A stretch of 64,000 bases of DNA from Streptomyces sp. NBC_01244 (lineage in GTDB: Bacteria; Actinomycetota; Actinomycetes; Streptomycetales; Streptomycetaceae): NCBI RefSeq assembly GCF_035987325.1, contig NZ_CP108488.1, positions 558,001 to 622,000 of the forward strand, in the 5' to 3' direction. Shown here piece after piece: positions 50,415 through 58,191 of the stretch (within the stretch, counting starts at the first letter, position 1; each line of letters begins with the position of its first letter). The notes below the pieces were generated by a model that was not told where the DNA came from, made no database searches, and was given only the letters and a program-made list of their open reading frames with translations. The position numbers were made by a program, and so were the translations under genes.

Positions 50415-50975
50415 TCAGGGGGCCGTCAGGCGGTGGAGGGTGGCCAGTACGTCCTCCAGCCAGGCGAGCTGCATGCGCTCGTAGGCGATGCCGCCGCGGA
50501 GCACGACGTGCTGGAGTTCCCGCCCGGCGTCGGAGGGGCCCGAGGCCGGAGCCTGCGGTCCGGTGAAATCGCGGAGCTCTCCCGCCAGGTAGTGCGTGAG
50601 CCGGTCGGCGTGCGTCCGGTGGTGCCGCTCGACCTCGCGGATCAGGGCGGCCGGATCGTCGAAGGCCGCGCCGCGGATCTTCACGGCGAGCTCGTGGCGG
50701 ACGGTGTCGGCCTGGATCGGCTCGTGGAGCCAGGCCGAGAGGGCGGCGCGGCCGGCGTCGGTGACGGAGTACTCCTTCTTGTCCGGCCGGGTCCGCTGCG
50801 GCACTTCGCGGACGTCGAGCCGGCCGTCGGCCTCCATCCGGTTCAGCACGCGGTAGATCTGCTGGTGGGTCGCGGTCCAGAAGTAGCCGATGGAGCGGTC
50901 GAACCGGCGGGCCAGCTCGTATCCGGAACCCGGCTGCTCCAGCAGGGAGACGAGGATCGCGTGCTCAAGTGCCAT
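50415..50975 (-). CDS. PadR-family transcriptional regulator
   Basis: 186 aa, ATG 50975. Winged helix: MALEHAILVSLLEQPGSGYE, LARRFDRSIGYFWTATHQQI, YRVLNRMEADGRLDVREVPQ, RPDKKEYSVTDAGRAALSAW; C-terminal Vir_act_alpha_C dimerisation helices. PadR proteins repress genes for phenolic acid metabolism or efflux. A perfect palindrome sits 12 bp before its start. Likely controls itself and the acyl-CoA dehydrogenase. Confidence 0.92.
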   Translation of the reverse strand: MALEHAILVSLLEQPGSGYELARRFDRSIGYFWTATHQQIYRVLNRMEADGRLDVREVPQRTRPDKKEYSVTDAGRAALSAWLHEPIQADTVRHELAVKIRGAAFDDPAALIREVERHHRTHADRLTHYLAGELRDFTGPQAPASGPSDAGRELQHVVLRGGIAYERMQLAWLEDVLATLHRLTAP

Positions 50976-50987
50976 GCCCCGATCCTT

Positions 50988-51007
50988 CTATGCAACTCGT
51001 TGCATAG
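50988..51007. promoter_or_regulatory. PadR operator palindrome
   Basis: CTATGCAACTCGTTGCATAG: 9-bp perfect arms and a TC centre. It contains the ATGCAA/TTGCAT core seen in PadR operators and overlaps the expected promoter of the padR-like gene. It is 105 bp from the divergent nadE start. Confidence 0.8.
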
Positions 51008-51112
51008 ACAAGCGCCACCACGAGGGTGAGACGCGGCTCACCCGCGCGCTCGGCTAGGGTCGGCGGGACAGCGCATCGTTTCCGGACCGACGAACCATCA
51101 TGAGGAGCAGCC

Positions 51113-51943
51113 GTGAGCCAGCCGGCGTCCACCGCCCTGCAGCAGGAGATCGCCCGGGAGCTCCTGGTCGCCGAGACCTTCGACGCCCAGCGGGAGATCG
51201 AGCGCCGGGTGGCGTTCCTGGCCGAGCGGCTCACGTCCACCGGCCTGCGCTCCCTGGTCCTCGGGATCAGCGGCGGCGTGGACTCCACGACGGCGGGCAG
51301 GCTCTGCCAGCTCGCCGTGGAGCGGGTCCGCGCCGCCGGGCACGAGGCGGTGTTCTACGCCATGCGACTGCCGTACGGGGTCCAGGCCGACGAGAGGGAC
51401 GCGCAGCTCGCCCTCGGTTTCATCAACGCCGACCGGGTGCTGACCGTGGACGTGAAGCCCGCGAGCGACGCGGCGCTGTCCGCCTCCCTGGCCGGCGGGA
51501 CCGTCTTCCGCGACGCCCACCACCAGGACTTCGTGCAGGGCAACATCAAGGCCCGCCAGCGGATGATCGCCCAGTACGCGGTGGCCGGCGCGCACGACGG
51601 ACTGGTCGTCGGCACCGACCACGCCGCCGAGGCGGTCTCCGGCTTCTTCACCAAGTTCGGCGACGGCGCGGCCGACGTGGTGCCCCTGACGGGCCTGACC
51701 AAGCGCCGGGTACGGGCCTGCGCCGACGCCCTGGGCGCCCCGGCGGAGCTGGTCTGGAAGACGCCCACGGCGGACCTGGAGACCCTCGACCCGGGCAAGG
51801 CCGACGAGGACGCGCTGGGTGTCACGTACGACGAGATCGACGACTTCCTGGAGGGCAAGCCGGTCGGGGAGCGCGCCTTCGAGACGATCGTCCGCCGCTA
51901 CCGCCTGACCGAGCACAAGCGGCAGCTGCCGATCGCGCCGTAG
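51113..51943 (+). CDS. nadE: NH3-dependent NAD+ synthetase
   Basis: 276 aa, same size as the E. coli enzyme. PP-loop ATP site S53-GGVDS (GISGGVDSTTAGRL), GNIKARQRMIAQYAVA, LVVGTDHAAEAVSGFFTKFGDG, PLTGLTKRRVRACA and ELVWKTPTADLETLDPGKADE. It amidates nicotinic acid adenine dinucleotide with ammonia and ATP, the last step of NAD synthesis. GTG 51113 follows GAGGAG. Chromosomal housekeeping gene; the PadR gene is divergent from it. Confidence 0.97.
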   Translation: MSQPASTALQQEIARELLVAETFDAQREIERRVAFLAERLTSTGLRSLVLGISGGVDSTTAGRLCQLAVERVRAAGHEAVFYAMRLPYGVQADERDAQLALGFINADRVLTVDVKPASDAALSASLAGGTVFRDAHHQDFVQGNIKARQRMIAQYAVAGAHDGLVVGTDHAAEAVSGFFTKFGDGAADVVPLTGLTKRRVRACADALGAPAELVWKTPTADLETLDPGKADEDALGVTYDEIDDFLEGKPVGERAFETIVRRYRLTEHKRQLPIAP

Positions 51944-52070
51944 CGGCGTCCGCGACGGGGGCGGGGGTGGCGGGCGTGAAGTCCGTCTCCCCCGGGTACT
52001 GGTCGGTCACGGCGAGCAACCACCTTGCCGGCTCGCCCAGGCGGTGCCCTTCACACCCCGAGGAGTCCCC

Positions 52071-52445
52071 GTGGCCGTCCTCAGCACGATCCTCGTGATC
52101 CTCGGCGCCTGGTGCGCCGCCAGCGTGGTCACCGCGGCCCTGTACGCGGCCCTGCGCCGCCTCCATGTCCGCCGCCAGCGGGTGACAGCAGCCCTGCCGG
52201 ACGCCGCGCGTGCCGCGCGGTGCGCCGGGCCGGGCGTGCGTACGGGTCGGCCCGGCCTTCCCGGTCAGTCCGCTCACTCGGGGCCTTCCGGTCGCTCCGG
52301 ACACGCGGACGGCTCCGGACACGCGGCGCGCTCCGGTCACGCGGACGGCTCCGGCCACGCGGACCGCCCCCGCCGCCCCGCTCACCCGTCCGGCCGTTCC
52401 GGCTGGGGACGCAGGGTCCCACCGCCGGACCTCCAGGCGGGCTGA
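52071..52445 (+). CDS. Small membrane protein with Ser/Gly/His repeat tail
   Basis: 124 aa; GTG 52071 follows GAGGAGTCCCC. One N-terminal helix (AVLSTILVILGAWCAASVVT), a basic cytoplasmic stretch (RRLHVRRQR), then low complexity with four SGHADG-like hexapeptides coded by an 18-bp repeat. Function unknown. 127 bp after nadE. Confidence 0.6.
   Translation: MAVLSTILVILGAWCAASVVTAALYAALRRLHVRRQRVTAALPDAARAARCAGPGVRTGRPGLPGQSAHSGPSGRSGHADGSGHAARSGHADGSGHADRPRRPAHPSGRSGWGRRVPPPDLQAG
52294..52365. repeat. 18-bp tandem repeat, four units
   Basis: GCTCCGGACACGCGGACG and three close variants, encoding SGHADG, SGHAAR, SGHADG, SGHADR in the small membrane protein. Confidence 0.85.
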
Positions 52446-52473
52446 GCGTCACGATCCGTGTTTGGCTGACCGC

Positions 52474-54045
52474 ATGACGTCCGCCAGCGGAACCTCACCC
52501 GGCCCGATGTCCGAAGCCGTGCCCCGGCCCGCCGACGGCGCACCGGCGGGCCCTCCCGATCCCCGGCGCTGGTGGGCGCTGGCCGTGATCGGGCTGGCCC
52601 AGCTGATGGTCGTGCTCGACGCCACGATCGTGAACATCGCGCTCCCCTCGGCCCAGCGCGATCTGGGGATGTCGGACGGCAACCGGCAGTGGGTGATCAC
52701 CGCTTACTCGCTGGCGTTCGGCGGGCTGCTCCTGCTCGGCGGGCGCCTCGCGGACCTCATCGGCCGCAGGCGGGCGTTCGTCATCGGCCTGAGCGGCTTC
52801 GCCCTCGCCTCCGCCCTGGGCGGCGCGGCGAGCGGACCGGGGATGCTCTTCGCGGCCCGGGCCCTGCAAGGGGTCTTCGCCGCGCTCCTCGCGCCGTGCG
52901 CCCTGTCGCTTCTGGCCACCACCTTCGACACCCCCAGGGAACGCGCCAAGGCCTTCGGCGTGTTCGCGGCGATCGCGAGCGGCGGCGGCGCCGTCGGCCT
53001 GATCGCCGGAGGCCTGCTCACCGAGTACCTGAACTGGCGCTGGTGCCTCTACGTGAACGTGACCATCGCCGCGATCGCGGTCATCGGCGCCTTCGCCGTC
53101 CTGCGCGGCACGGGACGTACGGGGGCGAAGCTCGACGTCCCGGGAGCGGTCCTCGGATGCGGCGGACTCGTGGCGATCGTCTACGGGCTGAGCGAGGCCG
53201 AACCGCGCGGCTGGTCCGACGGCCTGGTCATCGGCCTCCTCGCCGGCGGTACCGCCCTGCTCGCCGTGTTCGCCTGGTGGCAGACACGAGCGAGCGACCC
53301 CATGCTCCCGCCGCACATCATCAGGGACCGGACGCGAGCCGGCTGCCTCGTCACCATGGCCCTGGCGACCATCGGCCTGTTCGCCCTGTTCCTGTTCATG
53401 ACCTACTACTTCCAGCTCGTCCTCGGCTACTCCCCCGTCAGGACCGGGCTGGCCTTCCTCCCCATGACCCTGGCGACCATCACCGGGGCCACCCAGGTTT
53501 CCGCGCGCTTCCTCGACCGGCTCGCCCCCCGCTCACTGATCGTCCCCGGGCTGCTCCTGGCCACCCTGGCCCTGGTCCTGCTCACGCGGCTGACGGTGGA
53601 CTCCGCGTACGCGACCCATGTGCTCCCCGCGATGCTGGTCCTCGGGTTCGGCATGGGCCTGGTGTTCATGCCCGTGATGTCGACGGCCACCCAAGGCGTG
53701 GCGCGGAGGGACTCCGGGGTCACCTCGGCCACGGTCAACACGGCCCAACAGGTGGGCGGGGCGATCGGAACGGCGCTCCTCAACACCATCGCCAGCACGG
53801 CCGCGACGGCCTACGTCGCCGCGCACCTCGCGGGTCCGGCGGAGTCGGCCGACCGCGTCCCCGGGTCCCCGGCGCAGCGGTTGATCGAGGCCCAGGGCTT
53901 GGTGCACGGCTTCGGGGTCGCGCTCTGGTGGGCGGCCGGCATCATGCTCCTGGGCGCCGTCGCGGCCGCCGTCATGGTCACCGCCCCTGCGCCGGCGCTC
54001 CGCCGCGAGGTGCCGGGCGCGGCGGTCGCCGCTCCGACGGCCTGA
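52474..54045 (+). CDS. MFS drug-efflux transporter, DHA2 type
   Basis: 523 aa, about 14 helices. Motifs: QLMVVLDATIVNIALPSAQR (motif D1), WVITAYSLAFGGLLLLGGRLADLIGRRRAFVIG (motif A), RALQGVFAALLAPCALSLLA, GGAVGLIAGGLLTEYLNWRWCLYVNV (motif C), and the C-terminal RRDSGVTSATVNTAQQVGGAIGTALLNT typical of EmrB/QacA-type pumps. Proton-coupled export of drugs. Convergent with the TetR gene at 54070; that TetR belongs to the monooxygenase divergently, not to this pump. Confidence 0.93.
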   Translation: MTSASGTSPGPMSEAVPRPADGAPAGPPDPRRWWALAVIGLAQLMVVLDATIVNIALPSAQRDLGMSDGNRQWVITAYSLAFGGLLLLGGRLADLIGRRRAFVIGLSGFALASALGGAASGPGMLFAARALQGVFAALLAPCALSLLATTFDTPRERAKAFGVFAAIASGGGAVGLIAGGLLTEYLNWRWCLYVNVTIAAIAVIGAFAVLRGTGRTGAKLDVPGAVLGCGGLVAIVYGLSEAEPRGWSDGLVIGLLAGGTALLAVFAWWQTRASDPMLPPHIIRDRTRAGCLVTMALATIGLFALFLFMTYYFQLVLGYSPVRTGLAFLPMTLATITGATQVSARFLDRLAPRSLIVPGLLLATLALVLLTRLTVDSAYATHVLPAMLVLGFGMGLVFMPVMSTATQGVARRDSGVTSATVNTAQQVGGAIGTALLNTIASTAATAYVAAHLAGPAESADRVPGSPAQRLIEAQGLVHGFGVALWWAAGIMLLGAVAAAVMVTAPAPALRREVPGAAVAAPTA

Positions 54046-54069
54046 CGGGGCCGGCGTGACGGGCGGGGC

Positions 54070-54768
54070 TCACGGGCCCTGCGGGGCCGGCCGCGCGGTC
54101 GGCGGGAGCAGGGTCGTGGCGATGCCCGCGAGCACCGCCGCGAGGCCCGCTTCGAAGCCGGCGTCCTGGTCGCGGAACATCTCGGGGCCCGCCTCGGCCG
54201 TCAGCGGGAAGCCGGCGAGCCGTTCGGCGCGGGCCTCCAGGTCGTAGCCCTCACCGTCCGAGCCGGGCAGCGGGCCCATCGACTGCTCCTCGATCACGTA
54301 CCCGATGGTGTAGCTGTAGACGGTGAACCAGGCCCGGGCAGCCCCGGCGGCCGTGAAGCCGCCCGCGACGAGCGTCCGCAGATGGCCTTCCATCGGAGCG
54401 GCGTAGCTCATGTCGGTGAAGTGCGTACCGCTGTAGACCTTGGCTCCGTCCCGGTAGCGCAGCAGGTGCCCCCTCAGGCCCCGCATCGCGGCCTCCAGTG
54501 CCCGCACCCAGTCCCGGGGCGGACGGGCCGCGTCCAGGTCCGCCGTCATCCGGCGGAACATCTCGGTGGCCATCTCGTCGAGCAGGGCCTGCTTGTCCTT
54601 GAAGTGCCAGTACAGGGCGGGCGCCTTGACGTCCAGCTCCTTGGCGATGGCCCGCAGGGTCAGCCCCTCCAGCCCCACCTCGCCGAGCAGGCGCAGGGCG
54701 GTGGCGGCCACCGTCGCCCGGTCGAGCCGGGCCCGTTCGGGTTTCGCTTCTCGTTCTTCTTTCACCAC
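54070..54768 (-). CDS. TetR repressor with tetracycline-repressor-type C-terminal domain
   Basis: 232 aa, GTG 54768. Helix-turn-helix LRLLGEVGLEGLTLRAIAKE, LDVKAPALYWHFKDKQALLD matches the classical TetR DNA-binding domain, and the C-terminus (DGAKVYSGTHFTDMSYAAPM, TVYSYTIGYVIEEQSMG) the TetR_C family that binds tetracyclines or related polyketides. Divergent from the FAD monooxygenase with two identical operators in the gap and early coding sequence. Confidence 0.92.
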   Translation of the reverse strand: MVKEEREAKPERARLDRATVAATALRLLGEVGLEGLTLRAIAKELDVKAPALYWHFKDKQALLDEMATEMFRRMTADLDAARPPRDWVRALEAAMRGLRGHLLRYRDGAKVYSGTHFTDMSYAAPMEGHLRTLVAGGFTAAGAARAWFTVYSYTIGYVIEEQSMGPLPGSDGEGYDLEARAERLAGFPLTAEAGPEMFRDQDAGFEAGLAAVLAGIATTLLPPTARPAPQGP

Positions 54769-54769
54769 C

Positions 54770-54799
54770 TTGACAACTTAACAGCGTTAAGCACATTCT
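54770..54799 (+). promoter_or_regulatory. Promoter of the FAD monooxygenase
   Basis: Perfect -35 TTGACA (54770-54775), 18-bp spacer, -10 CATTCT (54794-54799), then 7 nt to the ATG: a leaderless transcript. The first operator fills the spacer, so repressor binding would block polymerase. Confidence 0.8.
54777..54791. promoter_or_regulatory. TetR operator O1
   Basis: CTTAACAGCGTTAAG, perfect 6-bp inverted arms around AGC, between the -35 and -10 boxes. Confidence 0.85.
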
Positions 54800-54806
54800 C
54801 GTACCC

Positions 54807-56255
54807 ATGACCGCACTTAACAGCGTTAAGGAAATCGGAGCTCCCGACGTGCTCGTCGTCGGCGCCGGCCCCACGGGACTCGCCCTGGCCCTCGACCTCA
54901 CCCGCCGCGGCGTCCACGCACTGGTCGTCGAGCGGGCCGACGCCCTCTTCCCCGGCTCTCGGGGCAAGGGGCTTCAGCCCAGGACCCTGGAGGTCTTCGA
55001 CGACCTCGGAGTGGGGGACGCGGTACGGGAGGCGAGCGCCCACGCACCGATCGGGCGGATCTGGCAGGACGGCAGGCCCGTGGGCGAGCACGACATGCTC
55101 GGAGACGCAGGCGTCGGCGGCCCCACGGACACCGAGCCGCATCCGCGGGCCCGGCTCCTGCCCCAGTGGCGCACCCAGGAGATCCTGTTCGAGCGCCTCA
55201 CCGGGCTCGGCGGCCGGGTCCGCTTCGGCGCCGCCCTGACCGGCTTCGACCAGGACGCCGACGGGGTGAGCGCGCACCTCTCGGACGGCAGTACCCTGCG
55301 CGCCGCTTACCTGGTCGCCGCCGACGGCGGCCGCTCCACCGTCCGCAAGGCCCTGGACATCGGCATGACCGGCGAGACCGTGGATCCCGCACCGATGGCC
55401 GTGGCCGACGTCCGGCTGCGCCCCGGCGCCCTGGACCGCGACCACTGGCACCTGTTCCCGGGAGCGGACGGCGGCTTCGCCGCGCTGTGCCCGCTGCCCG
55501 GCACCGACGAGCACCAGTTCGTCGCGCGGACCGAGGCTTGCGACGCCCTCGAGATCCCGGCCGCGGTCGCCGCCCTGACCCACCTGAGCGCCGAGGACGT
55601 CATCGAGGTCCGGTGGGCCTCCGACTTCAGGCCCCGCGCCGCCATGGCCGACCGGTTCCGCGCCGGCCGGGTGCTGCTCGCGGGCGATGCCGCCCACGTG
55701 CACTCCCCGGCCGGCGGCCAGGGCCTCAACACCAGCGTCCAGGACGCCTACAACCTCGGCTGGAAACTCGGACAGGTGCTGCGCCACGGCGCGGACCCCG
55801 CGCTCCTGGACACCTACGAGCAGGAACGTCAGCCCGTCGCCGCGCACGTACTGGGCCTGTCCACGCGGATCCACCGCGGCCAGGCGGAGCGCGGCGACGC
55901 CACCCGCCAGCTCGGCCTGGGCTATCGGGGCGGCCCCCTCTCCGAAGGGGCCGCGGGCGCGCTGGAGGCCGGGGACCGGGCCCCCGACGGCCCCCTGCCG
56001 GACGGGCGCAGGCTCTTCGACCTGTTCCGGGGGCCGCAGTTCACGCTGCTGGCCGTCGGCACGGATGCCGAACTGCCGCCCGTGAGCTCGGAGTTCCTGC
56101 ACGTCCACCGGATCGGACCGTACGAGCCGTACGGCAAGGGGCTCTTCCTGGTCCGGCCCGACGGGTACGTGGGCTGGGCGGGCGAGGACGCGACCGGACT
56201 CGTGCGCTACCTCGCCCGCCTGGCCCGCCCCGGCTCACCCGCGACGGCCGGCTGA
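54807..56255 (+). CDS. FAD-dependent monooxygenase (group A hydroxylase, TetX/Rox-like)
   Basis: 482 aa. FAD Rossmann motif VLVVGAGPTGLALALDLTRRG, substrate-side GSRGKGLQPRTLEVFDDLG, DG motif LVAADGGRSTVRKAL, and GRVLLAGDAAHVHSPAGGQGLNTSVQDAYNLGWKLG (GD motif), plus a short thioredoxin-like C-terminal domain. This class hydroxylates aromatic polyketides or inactivates antibiotics such as tetracyclines and rifamycins. ATG 54807 is at the leaderless +1. Codons 4-8 (LNSVK) are formed by operator O2. Regulated by the divergent TetR. Confidence 0.92.
   Translation: MTALNSVKEIGAPDVLVVGAGPTGLALALDLTRRGVHALVVERADALFPGSRGKGLQPRTLEVFDDLGVGDAVREASAHAPIGRIWQDGRPVGEHDMLGDAGVGGPTDTEPHPRARLLPQWRTQEILFERLTGLGGRVRFGAALTGFDQDADGVSAHLSDGSTLRAAYLVAADGGRSTVRKALDIGMTGETVDPAPMAVADVRLRPGALDRDHWHLFPGADGGFAALCPLPGTDEHQFVARTEACDALEIPAAVAALTHLSAEDVIEVRWASDFRPRAAMADRFRAGRVLLAGDAAHVHSPAGGQGLNTSVQDAYNLGWKLGQVLRHGADPALLDTYEQERQPVAAHVLGLSTRIHRGQAERGDATRQLGLGYRGGPLSEGAAGALEAGDRAPDGPLPDGRRLFDLFRGPQFTLLAVGTDAELPPVSSEFLHVHRIGPYEPYGKGLFLVRPDGYVGWAGEDATGLVRYLARLARPGSPATAG
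54816..54830. promoter_or_regulatory. TetR operator O2 inside the monooxygenase coding region
   Basis: Exact second copy of CTTAACAGCGTTAAG, 39 bp from O1, covering codons 4-8 of the monooxygenase. Confidence 0.85.
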
Positions 56256-56294
56256 GGCGAGCGGCCCGGGCGGGCAGCCGAGGCGGATCCCCCG

Positions 56295-57908
56295 TCAGCG
56301 CAGGGTGGGGATCACGTCGTTCGTCTCGTCGGCTTCCACGGGACCGGTGGTGCGCCGGCCGAGCGCTTCCGGGGGCGTCTCGTCCGCGCAGACCGTGCCC
56401 CGTGCGGGCAGGGCCAGGGTGGCCAGGTAGTCGTTGACGAGCGCGCTGACGCACGCGCTCCGGTTGTAGGCGGTGTGACCCTCGGCGTCGAAGGTCAGCA
56501 GCCGGCCGGCCTCCAGCGTCCCGGCCAGGACCACTGCGTCGCGGTACGGAGTGTCCGGGTCCCCGGTCGTGCCGAGCACCAGGATCGGGGCGGATCCGGC
56601 CGCCCGGTAGGAGCCCTCGTAGCGGCTCGGGCGTTCCGCCTGCCACTGCGCGCAGGCGGGCGCGTGGTTGTGGTCGTAGGTGGGCGGTCCGAGGCCGATG
56701 GGCGGGCCGAGCAGGGGCGCCGAGGCGGACTGTGCGCCGACCATGGCGCCCAGGAGGAGCCGGCTGGTCGGGTAGACGCGGTCGGCGCACTCGACGGCCA
56801 GGTTGACGTTGAGGAAGTCGAAGGACCCGGGTGAGGGGGGTGACAGCAGGAAGGAGGTCTTGTGCGCCTGGGCCGCGGCCAGCGCCTCGCCCAGGTAGGG
56901 CCAGATCTCCTTGCCCGAGTTGATGTTGAACATCAGGCGGTAGGCGAGGGTGTAGCCGGTGGCCGGGCGTCCGCTCGGGGTGATGACCGGATCGGCGTCG
57001 AGGTCCCGCTTGAGCTGATCGAAGGCCTCCCGGGGCTTGCCCGCGCCGAATCCGCAGGCGGTGGCGTTCTGCGCGCACCAGTCGAGGAACCGGCCGACCG
57101 CCGTGTCCAGCGCGGTGAACTGCGCGGCGTCGTAGGCGTACGGCACGTCGGCGTAGCGGCGCGGATCGTAGGCCCCGTCCAGGACCATGGCCCGCACGCG
57201 CCGGGGGAACTGGGCGGCGTACACGGTGCCGACATAGCTGCCGAAGGAGCGGCCGTAGAAGGTGAGCGTCTCCTCGCCGAGGGCCTGGCGCAGCAGGTCG
57301 AGGTCCTTGGCGTTCGACCCGGTGCCGATGAACGGCACGAGGCCGCCGGCGCGTTCCCGGCAGGCGGCGGCGAACTCCTGGCCCTGCCGGATGGCGGTCC
57401 GCAGGGCTCCCGGTCCGGGGACCCCGCGCGCGGCGTCGACGGCGGCCGAGTACTCCGCGTCGTTCCAGCACTCCACCTGGCCGCTGCGGGCCACGCCCCG
57501 CATGTCGTACCCGACGACGTCGAAGCCGTCACGGAGGGCGGCGGGGAGAGCGGCGTAGCTGTTGCGGGCGAAGTTCACGCCGGAGTTGCCGGGTCCGCCG
57601 GGGTGCAGCACCAGGACGCCGGTGCGGTGGGCCGGGTCGGCCGCGAGCCGGCGGGTGACGGCCAGCGGGATCGTGCTTCCCGTGGGCTCGCGGTAGTCCA
57701 GCGGCACCTGCGCGGTCGCGCACTCGAAGCCGTCGCCCTGGTCGTCGGCGCAGGGGCCCCAGGTGAGCACGGGGACGGGCGGGGCGGGCAAGGCGGTCGC
57801 CGTGGCGGCCCCCGGCCCGGCTCCGAGGAGCGCCGTGACCGCGATCAGGACGAGGGCTATCCCCCACACCACTCGCTTGCGCGCATCATCGGCTGAACGG
57901 GTCTGCAT
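56295..57908 (-). CDS. Secreted alpha/beta-hydrolase, tripeptidyl-aminopeptidase type
   Basis: 537 aa, ATG 57908 with GGGAG upstream. N-terminal signal (VVWGIALVLIAVTALLGAGPGAATATA). Hydrolase core: VLVLHPGGPGNSGVNF (oxyanion), DVVGYDMRGVARSG, nucleophile Ser in TFYGRSFGSYVGTVYAAQFP, Asp in LVLGTTGDPDTPYRDA, His in FDAEGHTAYNRS, with the TAP-like C-terminal domain. Family members (SlpD/E, Tap) release N-terminal tripeptides from proteins outside the cell. Six or more Cys suggest disulphides. Confidence 0.93.
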   Translation of the reverse strand: MQTRSADDARKRVVWGIALVLIAVTALLGAGPGAATATALPAPPVPVLTWGPCADDQGDGFECATAQVPLDYREPTGSTIPLAVTRRLAADPAHRTGVLVLHPGGPGNSGVNFARNSYAALPAALRDGFDVVGYDMRGVARSGQVECWNDAEYSAAVDAARGVPGPGALRTAIRQGQEFAAACRERAGGLVPFIGTGSNAKDLDLLRQALGEETLTFYGRSFGSYVGTVYAAQFPRRVRAMVLDGAYDPRRYADVPYAYDAAQFTALDTAVGRFLDWCAQNATACGFGAGKPREAFDQLKRDLDADPVITPSGRPATGYTLAYRLMFNINSGKEIWPYLGEALAAAQAHKTSFLLSPPSPGSFDFLNVNLAVECADRVYPTSRLLLGAMVGAQSASAPLLGPPIGLGPPTYDHNHAPACAQWQAERPSRYEGSYRAAGSAPILVLGTTGDPDTPYRDAVVLAGTLEAGRLLTFDAEGHTAYNRSACVSALVNDYLATLALPARGTVCADETPPEALGRRTTGPVEADETNDVIPTLR

Positions 57909-58191
57909 GCGGTGAACTCCCTTGTTGGCAGGTCGGCGGCAGGGGGGCGACCCGGGTCGGGGGGAGGGTGCGGGCGCCCCGCGCTCGGCTGAGCGGCAGC
58001 CTCAGGTTCCCATCCGCGGGGCGGGCCGGGATAGACGGCGGGCCCGACGGGATGCGGAACGTACGGCCCCGGCCTGCGGATTCGACCCTGGGGCGCGCTG
58101 GGCCGACCGGATGAGGGCGGGGCCGACCGGGGCCACCGGCCGGGCCCGCCGCCCGGGTCCCCGGCCGGTGGCACCTCGGCCGGAGTGGAGG

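Noticed and set aside
54046..54768. TetR gene as regulator of the MFS pump at 52.5-54.0 kb
   Set aside because: The genes converge; the operators and promoter lie on the other side, shared with the monooxygenase.
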